A stretch of DNA of 64,000 bases from SHZI01 sp964417725 (GTDB lineage Bacteria > Pseudomonadota > Gammaproteobacteria > Steroidobacterales > GCA-2729495): NCBI GenBank assembly GCA_964417725.1, contig CAYQIV010000011.1, positions 37,817 through 101,816 on the forward strand, written 5' to 3'. The translations under genes and the position numbers were made by a program. Every line of letters begins with the position of its first letter. Position 1 is the first letter of the stretch. The notes beneath the pieces are model-generated. The model worked only from the letters and a program-made list of their open reading frames with translations, did not search any database and was not told where the DNA came from. This document shows, one piece after another, positions 52,475-60,373 of the stretch.

Positions 52475-53092
52475 ATGTCCTTCGCCGCCACGCTCTGCAC
52501 CCCCGTCGAGCAGTTGCTCAACCACGGCCTTGCACAATCGGCTTCCGCGCAGGATGCGGCGGCCGCCCTTGAAGGCCGCTGCCTCGACATCATCGCCGAA
52601 GGGGCACCTGCGCGACTGCGCCTCGCCGTCGAGAGCGGTCGGCTGCGCGTCACGCTGTCCGAAGGTGGCGATGCCGACGTCACGCTGCGCGGCGGTCCGC
52701 TGACGCTGATGCGCCTGGCCGGCCCGGACGGTGAACACCTGATCCGCGACGGCACGCTGCGCCTCATCGGCGATGCCGAACTGGCGGGGCATTTTCACCG
52801 GCTGCTCAGGCTGTGCCGGCCCGACCTCGAAGACGAGCTGGCCCGCCTCCTCGGCGACCCGCTGGCCCACGGACTTGCCGAGATGGCGCGCGCGTTCGGT
52901 GGATTCGGCCGGCAGGCCGCCGACGCCCTCGGTCGCAGCGTGGCCGGCTATTTCACTGAAGAGCAGCGCAGCCTGCCGACCCGCGTTGAGGTCGAGGCCT
53001 TCTGCGCCGACGTTGACCGGCTGGTCGATGACGTGGCGCGTGCCGAGGCACGGCTGCTGCGCCTCGGCGCGATGGAGCGGGCGCTTGACTGA
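52475..53092 (+). CDS. ubiJ: Ubiquinone biosynthesis accessory factor UbiJ (SCP2 domain)
   Basis: A 205-residue protein with an N-terminal SCP2-like lipid-binding domain (LRLAVESGRLRVTLSEGGDADVTL) and a helical C-terminal region. UbiJ binds ubiquinone intermediates and scaffolds the aerobic Ubi complex together with UbiK, whose gene is at 35921-36184 in this window. It lies between ubiE and ubiB, six bases after the former. Confidence 0.9.
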   Translation: MSFAATLCTPVEQLLNHGLAQSASAQDAAAALEGRCLDIIAEGAPARLRLAVESGRLRVTLSEGGDADVTLRGGPLTLMRLAGPDGEHLIRDGTLRLIGDAELAGHFHRLLRLCRPDLEDELARLLGDPLAHGLAEMARAFGGFGRQAADALGRSVAGYFTEEQRSLPTRVEVEAFCADVDRLVDDVARAEARLLRLGAMERALD

Positions 53093-53125
53093 TCCCCGGG
53101 GGGTCCGGCCGTGCCGGGTCGGACG

Positions 53126-54799
53126 ATGATGACCGGACGCTGGCGCCTCGTGCTGCGTCTGCTGGCCATCCAGCGCGTGCTGGTGCGCCATGGCCTCGAC
53201 GAGTTCATCGAGCAGGCCCATCTGTTCCGGCCGTTGCGTTTCGTTTTCCGCCTGCTGCCTGGCGCGTGGCGCGCCGGCCGCCGCACGGCGCCGCGTGGCG
53301 TCCGCGTGCGCCGTGCGCTCGAGGACCTCGGCCCGATCTTCGTCAAGTTCGGCCAGTCGCTGTCGACGCGCCAGGACCTCCTGCCACCGGACATCGGCGT
53401 CGAACTCAGCAAGCTGCAGGACGAGGTGCCGCCTTTCCCGGTGGCGCTGGCGCTGGCGGCGATCGAGACCGCCTTTGGTCGCCCGGTGCGCGAGGTCTAC
53501 GCCGCCTTCGACGAGACGCCACTGGCCGCCGCGTCGATCGCCCAGGTCCATGCCGCGCGACTGCACTCGGGCGAGGAAGTCGTCGTCAAGGTGCTGCGTC
53601 CCGGGGTGCGGGGGCTGATCGAGCGCGATATTGCCGTGATGTACGCCCTGGCCGGGCTGGTCCAGCGCTACTGGCCGGATGCCCAGCGCCTGCGGCCGCT
53701 CGATGTGGTGGCCGAATACGAGAAGACCATCCTCAATGAACTGGACCTGCAGCGCGAGGCGGCCAACGGCGCCCAGCTCCGCCGCCACTGGGAGAACTCG
53801 CCGCTGCTCTACGTGCCGCGCATCTACTGGGACTACTGCCGCGCATCGGTGATGACCCTGGAGCGTATCCACGGCATTCCCGTCGACGACATGGAGGCCC
53901 TGCGCCGCGCCGGCGTCGACATCCCGAAGCTCGCGGCCAACGGCGTGGAGATTTTCTTCACCCAGGTGTTCCGCGACAACTTTTTCCATGCCGACATGCA
54001 CCCCGGCAACATCTTCGTCGATGCCCGCGATACCGCCGCCCCGCGCTATATCGCTGTCGATTTCGGCATCGTCGGCACGCTCGGCGAGCGTGACCGGCGC
54101 TATCTGGCCGAGAACTTCCTCGCTTTCTTCGAAAGCGACTACGCCCGCGTGGCGCGCCTGCACATCGATTCCGGCTGGGTGCCGGCCGGCACCCGCGTGG
54201 ATGAGCTCGAATCGGCGGTGCGCACGGTCTGCGAGCCGATCTTCAGCAAGCCGCTCAAGGAGATTTCCTTCGGCCAGGTGCTGCTGCAGCTCTTTCAGGT
54301 GGCGCGCCAGTTCGACATGGAAGTGCAGCCACAGCTCATCCTGCTGCAGAAGACTTTGGTGCAGATCGAGGGGCTGGGTCGCGTGCTTTACCCTGAACTC
54401 GATATCTGGCAGACCGGCAAGCCGGTGCTCAAGGCGTGGATGATCGAGCAAACCGGGCCGCGGGCGACGCTGCGCCGCATGCGCCAGGAATGGCCCGACC
54501 TCCGCTATGCGCTGGAAAAACTTCCACTGGTGGCGCGCAAGCTGGTCGACGGGGTGCTCGACGACGTGCCTGCAACGCCCATATCCGCAGCCCGGACACG
54601 CGTATCCGCGGCCCGGATGCGCGGGCGGTTTCCCGACGACAGCGGTCGACTGCGGTATTACGCTGGCACCGGCGGCAGCCTGGTCATTGCCGCCGCGCTG
54701 TGGTTCGGCCTTGACGCCGACCCGCGCTGGCCCGGCTGGCTGCTGGGTGTGCTCGGCCTGCTGGTCCTCTGGGGGGGCAGGCCGTCAAAGATCCTGTAA
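53126..54799 (+). CDS. ubiB: UbiB protein-kinase-like ATPase
   Basis: A 557-residue atypical kinase of the ABC1/UbiB family needed for ubiquinone synthesis. Hallmarks are the KxGQ motif FVKFGQSLSTRQDLLPPDI, the A-rich loop AAASIAQVHAA, and the catalytic region FFHADMHPGNIFV with the DFG-like VDFGIVG. C-terminal hydrophobic segments (LVIAAALWFG, WLLGVLGLLVLWGG) anchor it in the membrane. ATGs at 53126 and 53129 and a GTG at 53111 are possible starts; 53126 has no clear ribosome site, so the start is approximate. Confidence 0.93.
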   Translation: MMTGRWRLVLRLLAIQRVLVRHGLDEFIEQAHLFRPLRFVFRLLPGAWRAGRRTAPRGVRVRRALEDLGPIFVKFGQSLSTRQDLLPPDIGVELSKLQDEVPPFPVALALAAIETAFGRPVREVYAAFDETPLAAASIAQVHAARLHSGEEVVVKVLRPGVRGLIERDIAVMYALAGLVQRYWPDAQRLRPLDVVAEYEKTILNELDLQREAANGAQLRRHWENSPLLYVPRIYWDYCRASVMTLERIHGIPVDDMEALRRAGVDIPKLAANGVEIFFTQVFRDNFFHADMHPGNIFVDARDTAAPRYIAVDFGIVGTLGERDRRYLAENFLAFFESDYARVARLHIDSGWVPAGTRVDELESAVRTVCEPIFSKPLKEISFGQVLLQLFQVARQFDMEVQPQLILLQKTLVQIEGLGRVLYPELDIWQTGKPVLKAWMIEQTGPRATLRRMRQEWPDLRYALEKLPLVARKLVDGVLDDVPATPISAARTRVSAARMRGRFPDDSGRLRYYAGTGGSLVIAAALWFGLDADPRWPGWLLGVLGLLVLWGGRPSKIL

Positions 54800-54817
54800 C
54801 CCGATCGGTTGTATTGA

Positions 54818-54848
54818 TGTCGACTCAGGTGTAAAGACACTGTCGACT
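54818..54848 (+). repeat. Direct repeats flanking a GTGT/ACAC palindrome
   Basis: TGTCGACT occurs at 54818-54825 and again at 54841-54848, 23 bases apart. Between them is GTGTAAAGACAC (54829-54840 by reading), a GTGT-N4-ACAC palindrome. This sits 17-47 bases before the amine oxidase ATG and overlaps the likely promoter (TTGTAT at 54809). It looks like a compound operator. A very similar GTGTATAGACAC is at 5452-5463. Confidence 0.45.
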
Positions 54849-54864
54849 TTAAGGAAGCAAAAAC

Positions 54865-56307
54865 ATGAGCAAGGCCCGACCCACCCACAGCCGGCGCAGC
54901 GTGGTCAAGACCCTGGGTGGTGTGGCCGCGGCCACCGTCCTTCCTGCCGCCGGGCTCTGGTCATGCGGTGCGCCACCCCGGCGCGATGCCGACGTGATCG
55001 TCATCGGGGCCGGCCTGTCGGGCCTGAACAGCGCGCTGCTCCTCCAGGACGAAGGCTTCGATGTGCTCGTCGTCGAGGGCTCCAACCGCCTCGGGGGGCG
55101 GGTGCACACGCTTGATGACCTGCCGGGCCACCCGGAGGCCGGCGGCACCGAGATCGCCGAGAGCTATGCCCGCATGCGGGCCATGCTCGCGCGCCTCGGC
55201 GGGCTGCCGATGCGCCGCTGGATGGATACGGTGGAGTTGCCCTTTGCCCTCAATATCGACGGGCAGACCTTGCCGCTCGCCGACTGGCCGGCGTCCGGAC
55301 TCAACAAGCTCGTCGGCCCCGAACGCAATACCGGCATGTTCGGCCCCTTTGCCCTCAGCGGCCTCTATGCCCCCAGGCCCTCGCCGCTCGAGGGTCTTGA
55401 AAGCTGGCTGGCGCCCGAGCACGCCGCACTCGATATCCCCTATGCCGACTATCTGGCGGCCCGGGGTGCGAGTCCCGAGGCCATCCGCCTACTCGATGCC
55501 ATGGTCGCCGCACCCGACACCCGCGGCATTTCGGCGCTGTGGCAGCACCGCCTGATGCGTTTCCAGAGCTTTGTCGGCAACAGCCTCGAAGGCCTCGAGC
55601 GTGTCGCCACTGGCGCCAGCCGCGTGCCCGAGGGCATGGCGGCGCTGCTCAAGCGTGAACCGCGCTACGACATGGATGTCGTCGCCCTGCGCTCCGAAGA
55701 CCAGCAGGCTGTCGTCCGCACCCGCGACGGCACCGTGCTGCGCGCCCGTTTCGTCGTCTGCACCGTGCCGCTGACGGTGTTGCGCACCCTGCAGATCGAG
55801 CCGGCGCTGCCGGCGCTGCAGGCCGAGGCCGTGCGCAGCATTCCCTATGACAACTACGTCAACGTCATCTTCACCGTCACCGCCCCGTACTGGGAGGAAG
55901 ACGGATTGCCGGGTTCGACCTGGAGCAATACCGCACTGGGCCGCGTATTCCGCTTCAACAGCGATGCCGGCGCCTACCTGTGGATGAATGTCAATCACGC
56001 CGCCTACGTCGGACTCGATGACGACGGCATCAAGGCCCGGGCGCTGGCCGAGCTGCATGCGGCGCGGCCGAGTACCGTGGGTCGTGTCGAGGTGGCGAAG
56101 GTCATCAACTGGGGGGGGCGGCCGTGGACGCGTGGCCACAACCCCTATCGCGCCCCGGGACAGATCGCGCGCTTCGGCATGAGCTATGCCGATGCCCATG
56201 GCCGCATTCACTTTGCCGGTGAGCACACCGCCGCCACCATGATGGGCATGGAGGGCGCGATGGAGTCCGGCGAGCGTGCCGCCCTCGAGATCCTGCAGCG
56301 CGCCTGA
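54865..56307 (+). CDS. Tat-exported flavin amine oxidase
   Basis: A 480-residue FAD-dependent amine oxidase family protein. The N-terminus carries a twin-arginine signal (SRRSVVK at 9-15) and a hydrophobic stretch ending at a WSCGA that could be a lipobox. The Rossmann FAD site is VIVIGAGLSGLNSALLL with GxGxxG at 48-53, and GGRVHTLDD follows. The C-terminal FAGEHTAATMMGMEGAMESG closes the FAD domain. Substrates of this class include polyamines and aromatic amines; the true one is unknown. AAGGA lies nine bases before ATG 54865. Confidence 0.87.
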   Translation: MSKARPTHSRRSVVKTLGGVAAATVLPAAGLWSCGAPPRRDADVIVIGAGLSGLNSALLLQDEGFDVLVVEGSNRLGGRVHTLDDLPGHPEAGGTEIAESYARMRAMLARLGGLPMRRWMDTVELPFALNIDGQTLPLADWPASGLNKLVGPERNTGMFGPFALSGLYAPRPSPLEGLESWLAPEHAALDIPYADYLAARGASPEAIRLLDAMVAAPDTRGISALWQHRLMRFQSFVGNSLEGLERVATGASRVPEGMAALLKREPRYDMDVVALRSEDQQAVVRTRDGTVLRARFVVCTVPLTVLRTLQIEPALPALQAEAVRSIPYDNYVNVIFTVTAPYWEEDGLPGSTWSNTALGRVFRFNSDAGAYLWMNVNHAAYVGLDDDGIKARALAELHAARPSTVGRVEVAKVINWGGRPWTRGHNPYRAPGQIARFGMSYADAHGRIHFAGEHTAATMMGMEGAMESGERAALEILQRA

Positions 56308-56324
56308 GGACGCTGTCCCCGCTT

Positions 56325-56348
56325 CAGCCCGGCGGGCTTGCCGGGCTG
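56325..56348 (+). other. Perfect hairpin after the amine oxidase gene
   Basis: CAGCCCGGC (56325-56333) pairs with GCCGGGCTG (56340-56348) around a six-base loop, 17 bases after the stop. No U-tract follows, so it is not a classical terminator, though it could stabilise the mRNA 3' end. Confidence 0.4.
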
Positions 56349-56358
56349 GCCAGTGCCG

Positions 56359-56457
56359 CGGCAGGCGCAGGTGGTGCGCCACCACTTGTGCGACCAGGCC
56401 GACCAGCAGCGCCAGGGCAGTGGTCAATGCCGGGTCGGCCAGACCGTGGTTCTCCAT
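56359..56457 (-). pseudogene. N-terminal remnant of a cation:proton antiporter
   Basis: On the minus strand an ATG at 56455-56457, preceded by an intact AAAGAGG ribosome site, begins MENHGLADPALTTALALLVG then LVAQVVAHHLRLP. This is the typical first helix of NhaP/CPA antiporters. After 33 residues homology stops and the frame runs into the amine oxidase region. The rest of the gene is gone. The remaining bases of the 56308-56624 gap show no gene. Confidence 0.55.
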
Positions 56458-56624
56458 CCGCGGGCCTCTTTCCCCAAGCGCGCCCTGCGACGATCATCCG
56501 TCTCGCCGCCCGATACCCGGTCAATGTGGGTGGTCATGCCGGCACGCAGCGGCATTGTGCGGTCCCGGCGCTACCATGAGGCCACCGGCACAATCCGGTC
56601 CCGCCGCCAACAGGAGGGCTGCCC

Positions 56625-57710
56625 ATGTCGAATGCGAGGAACCGGAACAAGGCGCGGCGCCCCCGGGCAAGCGCCAAGGCGGGCCTGTCGCCGGGTACGC
56701 CCGTGTTCATCGGCGAGCAAAAGCTCGATACCGCGACCGTCGAGGTCATCGAATATGACGACACGCATCTTGAGCGGTTGCGCGGTGTGCCGCTGGCGGC
56801 GTGTATCGAGCAGGCCAAAAGCACTGCGGTGACGTGGATCAATGTCAACGGCGTGCACGATGTGAGCCTGATCGAAGCCCTCGGCAAGGGCCTTGACCTT
56901 CACCCGCTGACGCGCGAAGACATCGTCAATACCGCGCAGCGCCCCAAGGCCGAGGAGTTCCCGGGCTATCTGTACGTCGTGCTGAAAATGCTCTCGCTGG
57001 ATGACGCGACCGGGCAGGTCCGCAGCGAGCATGTCAGCCTTGTCCTCGGCGAGCACTTTGTCATCTCTTTTCAGGAGCAGGAAGGGGATGTGTTCGACGC
57101 CGTGCGCGGCAGGATCCAGTCCGCCAGGGGGCGCATCCGCACCATGAAGGCTGACTACCTGGCCTACGCGCTCATGGATGCCGTGGTGGACCACTACTTC
57201 ACGGTCATCGAACGCATCGGCGATCGCATCGACGAACTCGAGGCGCAGGTTCTTGCCGACGCCGGGCCAGACGTGATGCATGAAGTCCACCGCTTGAAGC
57301 GCGACATGCTGACCCTGCGCCGGGCGGTCTGGCCCCTGCGCGAGGAAGTGGCCATGCTGGAAAAAAGCGACTCACCGCTGATCCGGACCGGAACCCGGGT
57401 GTTTCTCCGCGACCTGTACGACCACGCGATACAGGTCATCGACATGGTGGAGACGTTCCGCGACCTGCTCGGCGGGCTCCACGACACCTATCTCTCGAGG
57501 GTCAGCAATCGTATGAATGAAATCATGAAAGTGCTGACCATCATCGCCACGACGTTCATCCCGCTGACCTTCGTCGCGGGGATCTATGGCATGAATTTCG
57601 AGCACATGCCCGAACTGAAGTGGCCGTGGGGGTATGGGCTGGCCTGGGGCGTCATGATCATGGTGGCCGGCGGCATGCTGGTCTACTTCCGCCGCAAGAA
57701 GTGGCTGTGA
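56625..57710 (+). CDS. corA: CorA-family magnesium/cobalt transporter
   Basis: A 361-residue CorA protein. A large N-terminal cytoplasmic domain precedes two C-terminal helices and the pore signature YGMNFEHMPEL (GMN motif). Characteristic segments include HPLTREDIVNTAQRPK and LVLGEHFVISFQE. It forms a pentameric Mg2+ (or Co2+) channel. A basic N-terminal tail (MSNARNRNKARRPRA) is present. ATG 56625 has GGAGGG 10-15 bases upstream. The gene is monocistronic by appearance. Confidence 0.94.
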   Translation: MSNARNRNKARRPRASAKAGLSPGTPVFIGEQKLDTATVEVIEYDDTHLERLRGVPLAACIEQAKSTAVTWINVNGVHDVSLIEALGKGLDLHPLTREDIVNTAQRPKAEEFPGYLYVVLKMLSLDDATGQVRSEHVSLVLGEHFVISFQEQEGDVFDAVRGRIQSARGRIRTMKADYLAYALMDAVVDHYFTVIERIGDRIDELEAQVLADAGPDVMHEVHRLKRDMLTLRRAVWPLREEVAMLEKSDSPLIRTGTRVFLRDLYDHAIQVIDMVETFRDLLGGLHDTYLSRVSNRMNEIMKVLTIIATTFIPLTFVAGIYGMNFEHMPELKWPWGYGLAWGVMIMVAGGMLVYFRRKKWL

Positions 57711-57789
57711 AGCCGGTTGATGCGCCCGGCCGGCGTGTCGGGCGTTCGGGTTCTTTCCTGGTCTGAGTGGACTGCCCACGGGGAAATGC

Positions 57790-58800
57790 ATGGAAATCGA
57801 CATCATCCTCAATGAATTCGCCTCGCCGCAGGCGGCGCTCGAGCTGGGTCTCATGGCCGAGCGTTACGGCGTGCGGGCGGTATGGTCGAGCAACTACGGC
57901 TGGTCGCGGGATCCGTTCTTCACGCTTTCCCTGCTCGCTCACCAGTCGCGGCGCATCCGCCTGGGTCCGATGGCCGTCAGTGCCGCCGAACTGCATCCGC
58001 TCAAGATGGCCAACCTGCTTTTCTCGCTGAACGAACTGTCGCGCGGCCGGGCGATGATCATGGTGGGTGGCGGCGGCGCCGTGCTGCAGGCGATCGGCGG
58101 CAAGCGCGAGCGCATGATCCGCCGTGTGCGCGAATGCCTGGAGATCCTCAAGGGGGCCTCGCCCGACAGGGTGATGAACTACGCCGGCGAGATCTACACC
58201 GTGTGGGGCTACCAGCCGAAGTGGCACACAGACGCACCGCCGCTGGTCTACTACGGCGCCAATCATCCGCAGAGTCGCAGGCTCTCCACACAGCTTGCCG
58301 ACGGCCTCATCACCAGCGACTTCGTCGTGCCGCTGATGAAATCCTTTATCGACAGCGCCCGTGCGGAACTGCATGCTGCCGGTCGCCGACCGGAAGACTT
58401 TCGCATCGGCAATTTCTGGGCCTGGCACATCAAGGAAGACGCGGCCGCATCACTGGCCGAGGCCCGCCGCGAACTGATGCTGCGCGGCTGGCTCGGCGAG
58501 CAATACTTCTCGCCCTTCCTCGACCCCGACGAACTTCGCCTCATGCGGGCGCACGAGCAGGACTTTCTCAACGCTTTCCTGCGCCGCACCGACGTCATCG
58601 AGAACGTACCCCCCGCACTGGTCGACAAGATGATCCGCCACATCTCTTTCGCCGGCGGACTGGACCAGATCGAAGCCGCCATCGAGACGCTGCGCGCCTT
58701 CGCCGCCGCGGGTCTCACGGAGATTGCGCTGCGTGTCCACGATGATCCCGCCGATGCCATCCGCCTCATCGGCGAGCGCGTCATCCCGGCGCTCCGCTGA
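57790..58800 (+). CDS. Luciferase-like (LLM) flavin-dependent oxidoreductase
   Basis: A 336-residue TIM-barrel protein of the bacterial luciferase superfamily. Motifs include ELGLMAERYGVRAVWSSNYG, the GRAMIMVGGGG loop and LVYYGANHPQSRRL. Members use FMNH2 or F420, in monooxygenation or reduction. The family resembles F420-type methylene-H4MPT reductase-like proteins, but no F420 genes are in the window, so FMN is as likely. Its ATG follows corA by 79 bases. Confidence 0.85.
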   Translation: MEIDIILNEFASPQAALELGLMAERYGVRAVWSSNYGWSRDPFFTLSLLAHQSRRIRLGPMAVSAAELHPLKMANLLFSLNELSRGRAMIMVGGGGAVLQAIGGKRERMIRRVRECLEILKGASPDRVMNYAGEIYTVWGYQPKWHTDAPPLVYYGANHPQSRRLSTQLADGLITSDFVVPLMKSFIDSARAELHAAGRRPEDFRIGNFWAWHIKEDAAASLAEARRELMLRGWLGEQYFSPFLDPDELRLMRAHEQDFLNAFLRRTDVIENVPPALVDKMIRHISFAGGLDQIEAAIETLRAFAAAGLTEIALRVHDDPADAIRLIGERVIPALR

Positions 58801-58958
58801 AAAACCTCCGTACACCGTGGCCCATCGTGCGCGTGTCGTTCATCGTCGCCTTTGCGCCCGCATGAACGGTAGTGCCTGCAAGGCGCAGTTGCGGCGACGG
58901 CGATGCTGAAAGACGGCAACCCTGCCGCGCTGTTGAAAGCGTTGCCTGTCCGCTTCCC

Positions 58959-59726
58959 TCAGTACCGGTTCCTGATCGGCCGGATGCCAGCCGTGTAGCG
59001 TTCGCGCGCGGGTTCGTGGCCGAGGGGCGGGAGCTTCAACGGCTTGTTTTTCAGCGGCTTGTAGGGCACCTGCCCGAGCCAGTGGCTGATGAGATTGAGC
59101 CGGCCGATTTTCTGGTCATTGAAGTCGACGACCGTCCACGGGGCGTGTGGCCGGTGCGTGGCACGGAACATCGCGTCGCGTGCGCGGCCGTATTCGACGT
59201 ACAGCGAGCGGGCCTTCATGTCGATCGGCGAGAGTTTCCAGCGCTTGCGCGGGTCGGCGGCGCGTTCGGCGAAGCGCTCTTCCTGGTGGCGCTGGTCGAC
59301 GGCGAGCCAGTACTTGTAGAGCAGGATGCCGTCGTTGACCAGGGACTGCTCGAAAAGCGGTGCCTCGCGCAGGAAGCGCCGGTACTCATCATCGTTGCAA
59401 AAGCCCATCACCTTCTCCACGCCGGCGCGGTTGTACCAGCTGCGATCGAAGAGCACGAGTTCTCCGGCGGAGGGCAGGTGCGCGATGTAGCGCTGGAAGT
59501 ACCACTGGCTGCGCTCGCGTTCGCCAGGAGTGGCGAGTGCGACGACGCGCACCTGGCGCGGGTTGAGCGTGGCGGTGATGGCGTTGATGGTGCCGCCCTT
59601 GCCGGCGGTGTCGCGGCCCTCGAGCAGCACGACGATGCGCCGGCCGGTGTGGCGCAGCCAGTGCATGAGCGTATTGAGTTCGCGGTGCAGCGGTTCGAGG
59701 TGGTCTTCGTAGTCCTTCTTCTTCAT
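58959..59726 (-). CDS. ppk2: Polyphosphate kinase 2
   Basis: A 255-residue PPK2 with a P-loop kinase fold. Walker A is EGRDTAGKGGTI, Walker B FDRSWYNRAG, and the lid region is DMKARSLYVEYGRARD. PPK2 uses polyphosphate to phosphorylate ADP/GDP or AMP. The ATG at 59724-59726 overlaps the stop of the TlpA-like gene. It is the last gene of the cutA-dsbD-tlpA-ppk2 string, an odd partner for thiol-redox genes. The 158-base gap to its left shows no terminator. Confidence 0.92.
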   Translation of the reverse strand: MKKKDYEDHLEPLHRELNTLMHWLRHTGRRIVVLLEGRDTAGKGGTINAITATLNPRQVRVVALATPGERERSQWYFQRYIAHLPSAGELVLFDRSWYNRAGVEKVMGFCNDDEYRRFLREAPLFEQSLVNDGILLYKYWLAVDQRHQEERFAERAADPRKRWKLSPIDMKARSLYVEYGRARDAMFRATHRPHAPWTVVDFNDQKIGRLNLISHWLGQVPYKPLKNKPLKLPPLGHEPARERYTAGIRPIRNRY

Positions 59727-60373
59727 GGCGTCGCGCCCTTGTCTGCGTCGCGTGCGGCGAGAAGGGTCGTGGCCGCGGTGTTGTCGGTGCGCCCGACAGC
59801 GAGCCCCGCGGCCACCTCGCCGACCCGGGCCAGGTCCATCGCCGTGAGCACACCGCTGTGCGTCCACAGCAGCGTGCCGTCCGGTGCGGCGACGACGGTA
59901 AAGGGCAGCACGCCGGCCCACGCCTCGCCGAAGGCTTCGCCGGCGGCGAAGCTGCCTTCGCTGATGAGGCTCGGGTAGCCGATGCCCGTCTCGCCCATGA
60001 AGCGCAACACGGCGTCGGGGCTGTCGAAGGCGATGCCGACGACCTGCAGCACCGCCGGATCGCTGCGTTGCTGGAGGTTGTCCAGAAGCGGCATTTCCTC
60101 CCGGCACGGCGCGCACCACGTGGCCCAGAAATTCACCAGCAGCGTGCGCCCGGCCCACTCGGTGAGTGCGCGCGGTGTCCCGGCCGCATCCGGCAGCGTG
60201 ATGGCCGGCAACCGTGCGGGCGTGGCCGGCACGGCGGCCGCTGTCGCCGGGTCCGGCCTGATTGTCGGGGCATCCGGCCGGCCGGACCATTGCAGCCACG
60301 CATAAAGGCCGCCGAAGAAGCACACCGCCAGCCACAGGCCGACGCCCAGCCGACGCATTGCGCGCATGATCAT
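59723..60373 (-). CDS. TlpA/ResA-like thioredoxin-family protein
   Basis: A 216-residue membrane-anchored thioredoxin. An N-terminal helix (LGVGLWLAVCFFGGLYAWL) precedes a proline/alanine linker and a TlpA domain with WATWCAPCREE (CAPC active site) and the GIAFDSPD insertion. The cis-Pro loop is LPFTVVA. It faces the periplasm and probably reduces client disulfides, for example in cytochrome c maturation. ATG 60373 overlaps the dsbD stop and GGGGGG lies just upstream. Confidence 0.88.
   Translation of the reverse strand: MIMRAMRRLGVGLWLAVCFFGGLYAWLQWSGRPDAPTIRPDPATAAAVPATPARLPAITLPDAAGTPRALTEWAGRTLLVNFWATWCAPCREEMPLLDNLQQRSDPAVLQVVGIAFDSPDAVLRFMGETGIGYPSLISEGSFAAGEAFGEAWAGVLPFTVVAAPDGTLLWTHSGVLTAMDLARVGEVAAGLAVGRTDNTAATTLLAARDADKGATP

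Noticed and set aside
51653..54451. 932-codon minus-strand ORF
   Set aside because: Antisense to ubiE, ubiJ and ubiB with no homology; a GC shadow.
56325..56348. Rho-independent terminator after the amine oxidase gene
   Set aside because: The stem is perfect but no U-tract follows, so it is listed only as a hairpin.
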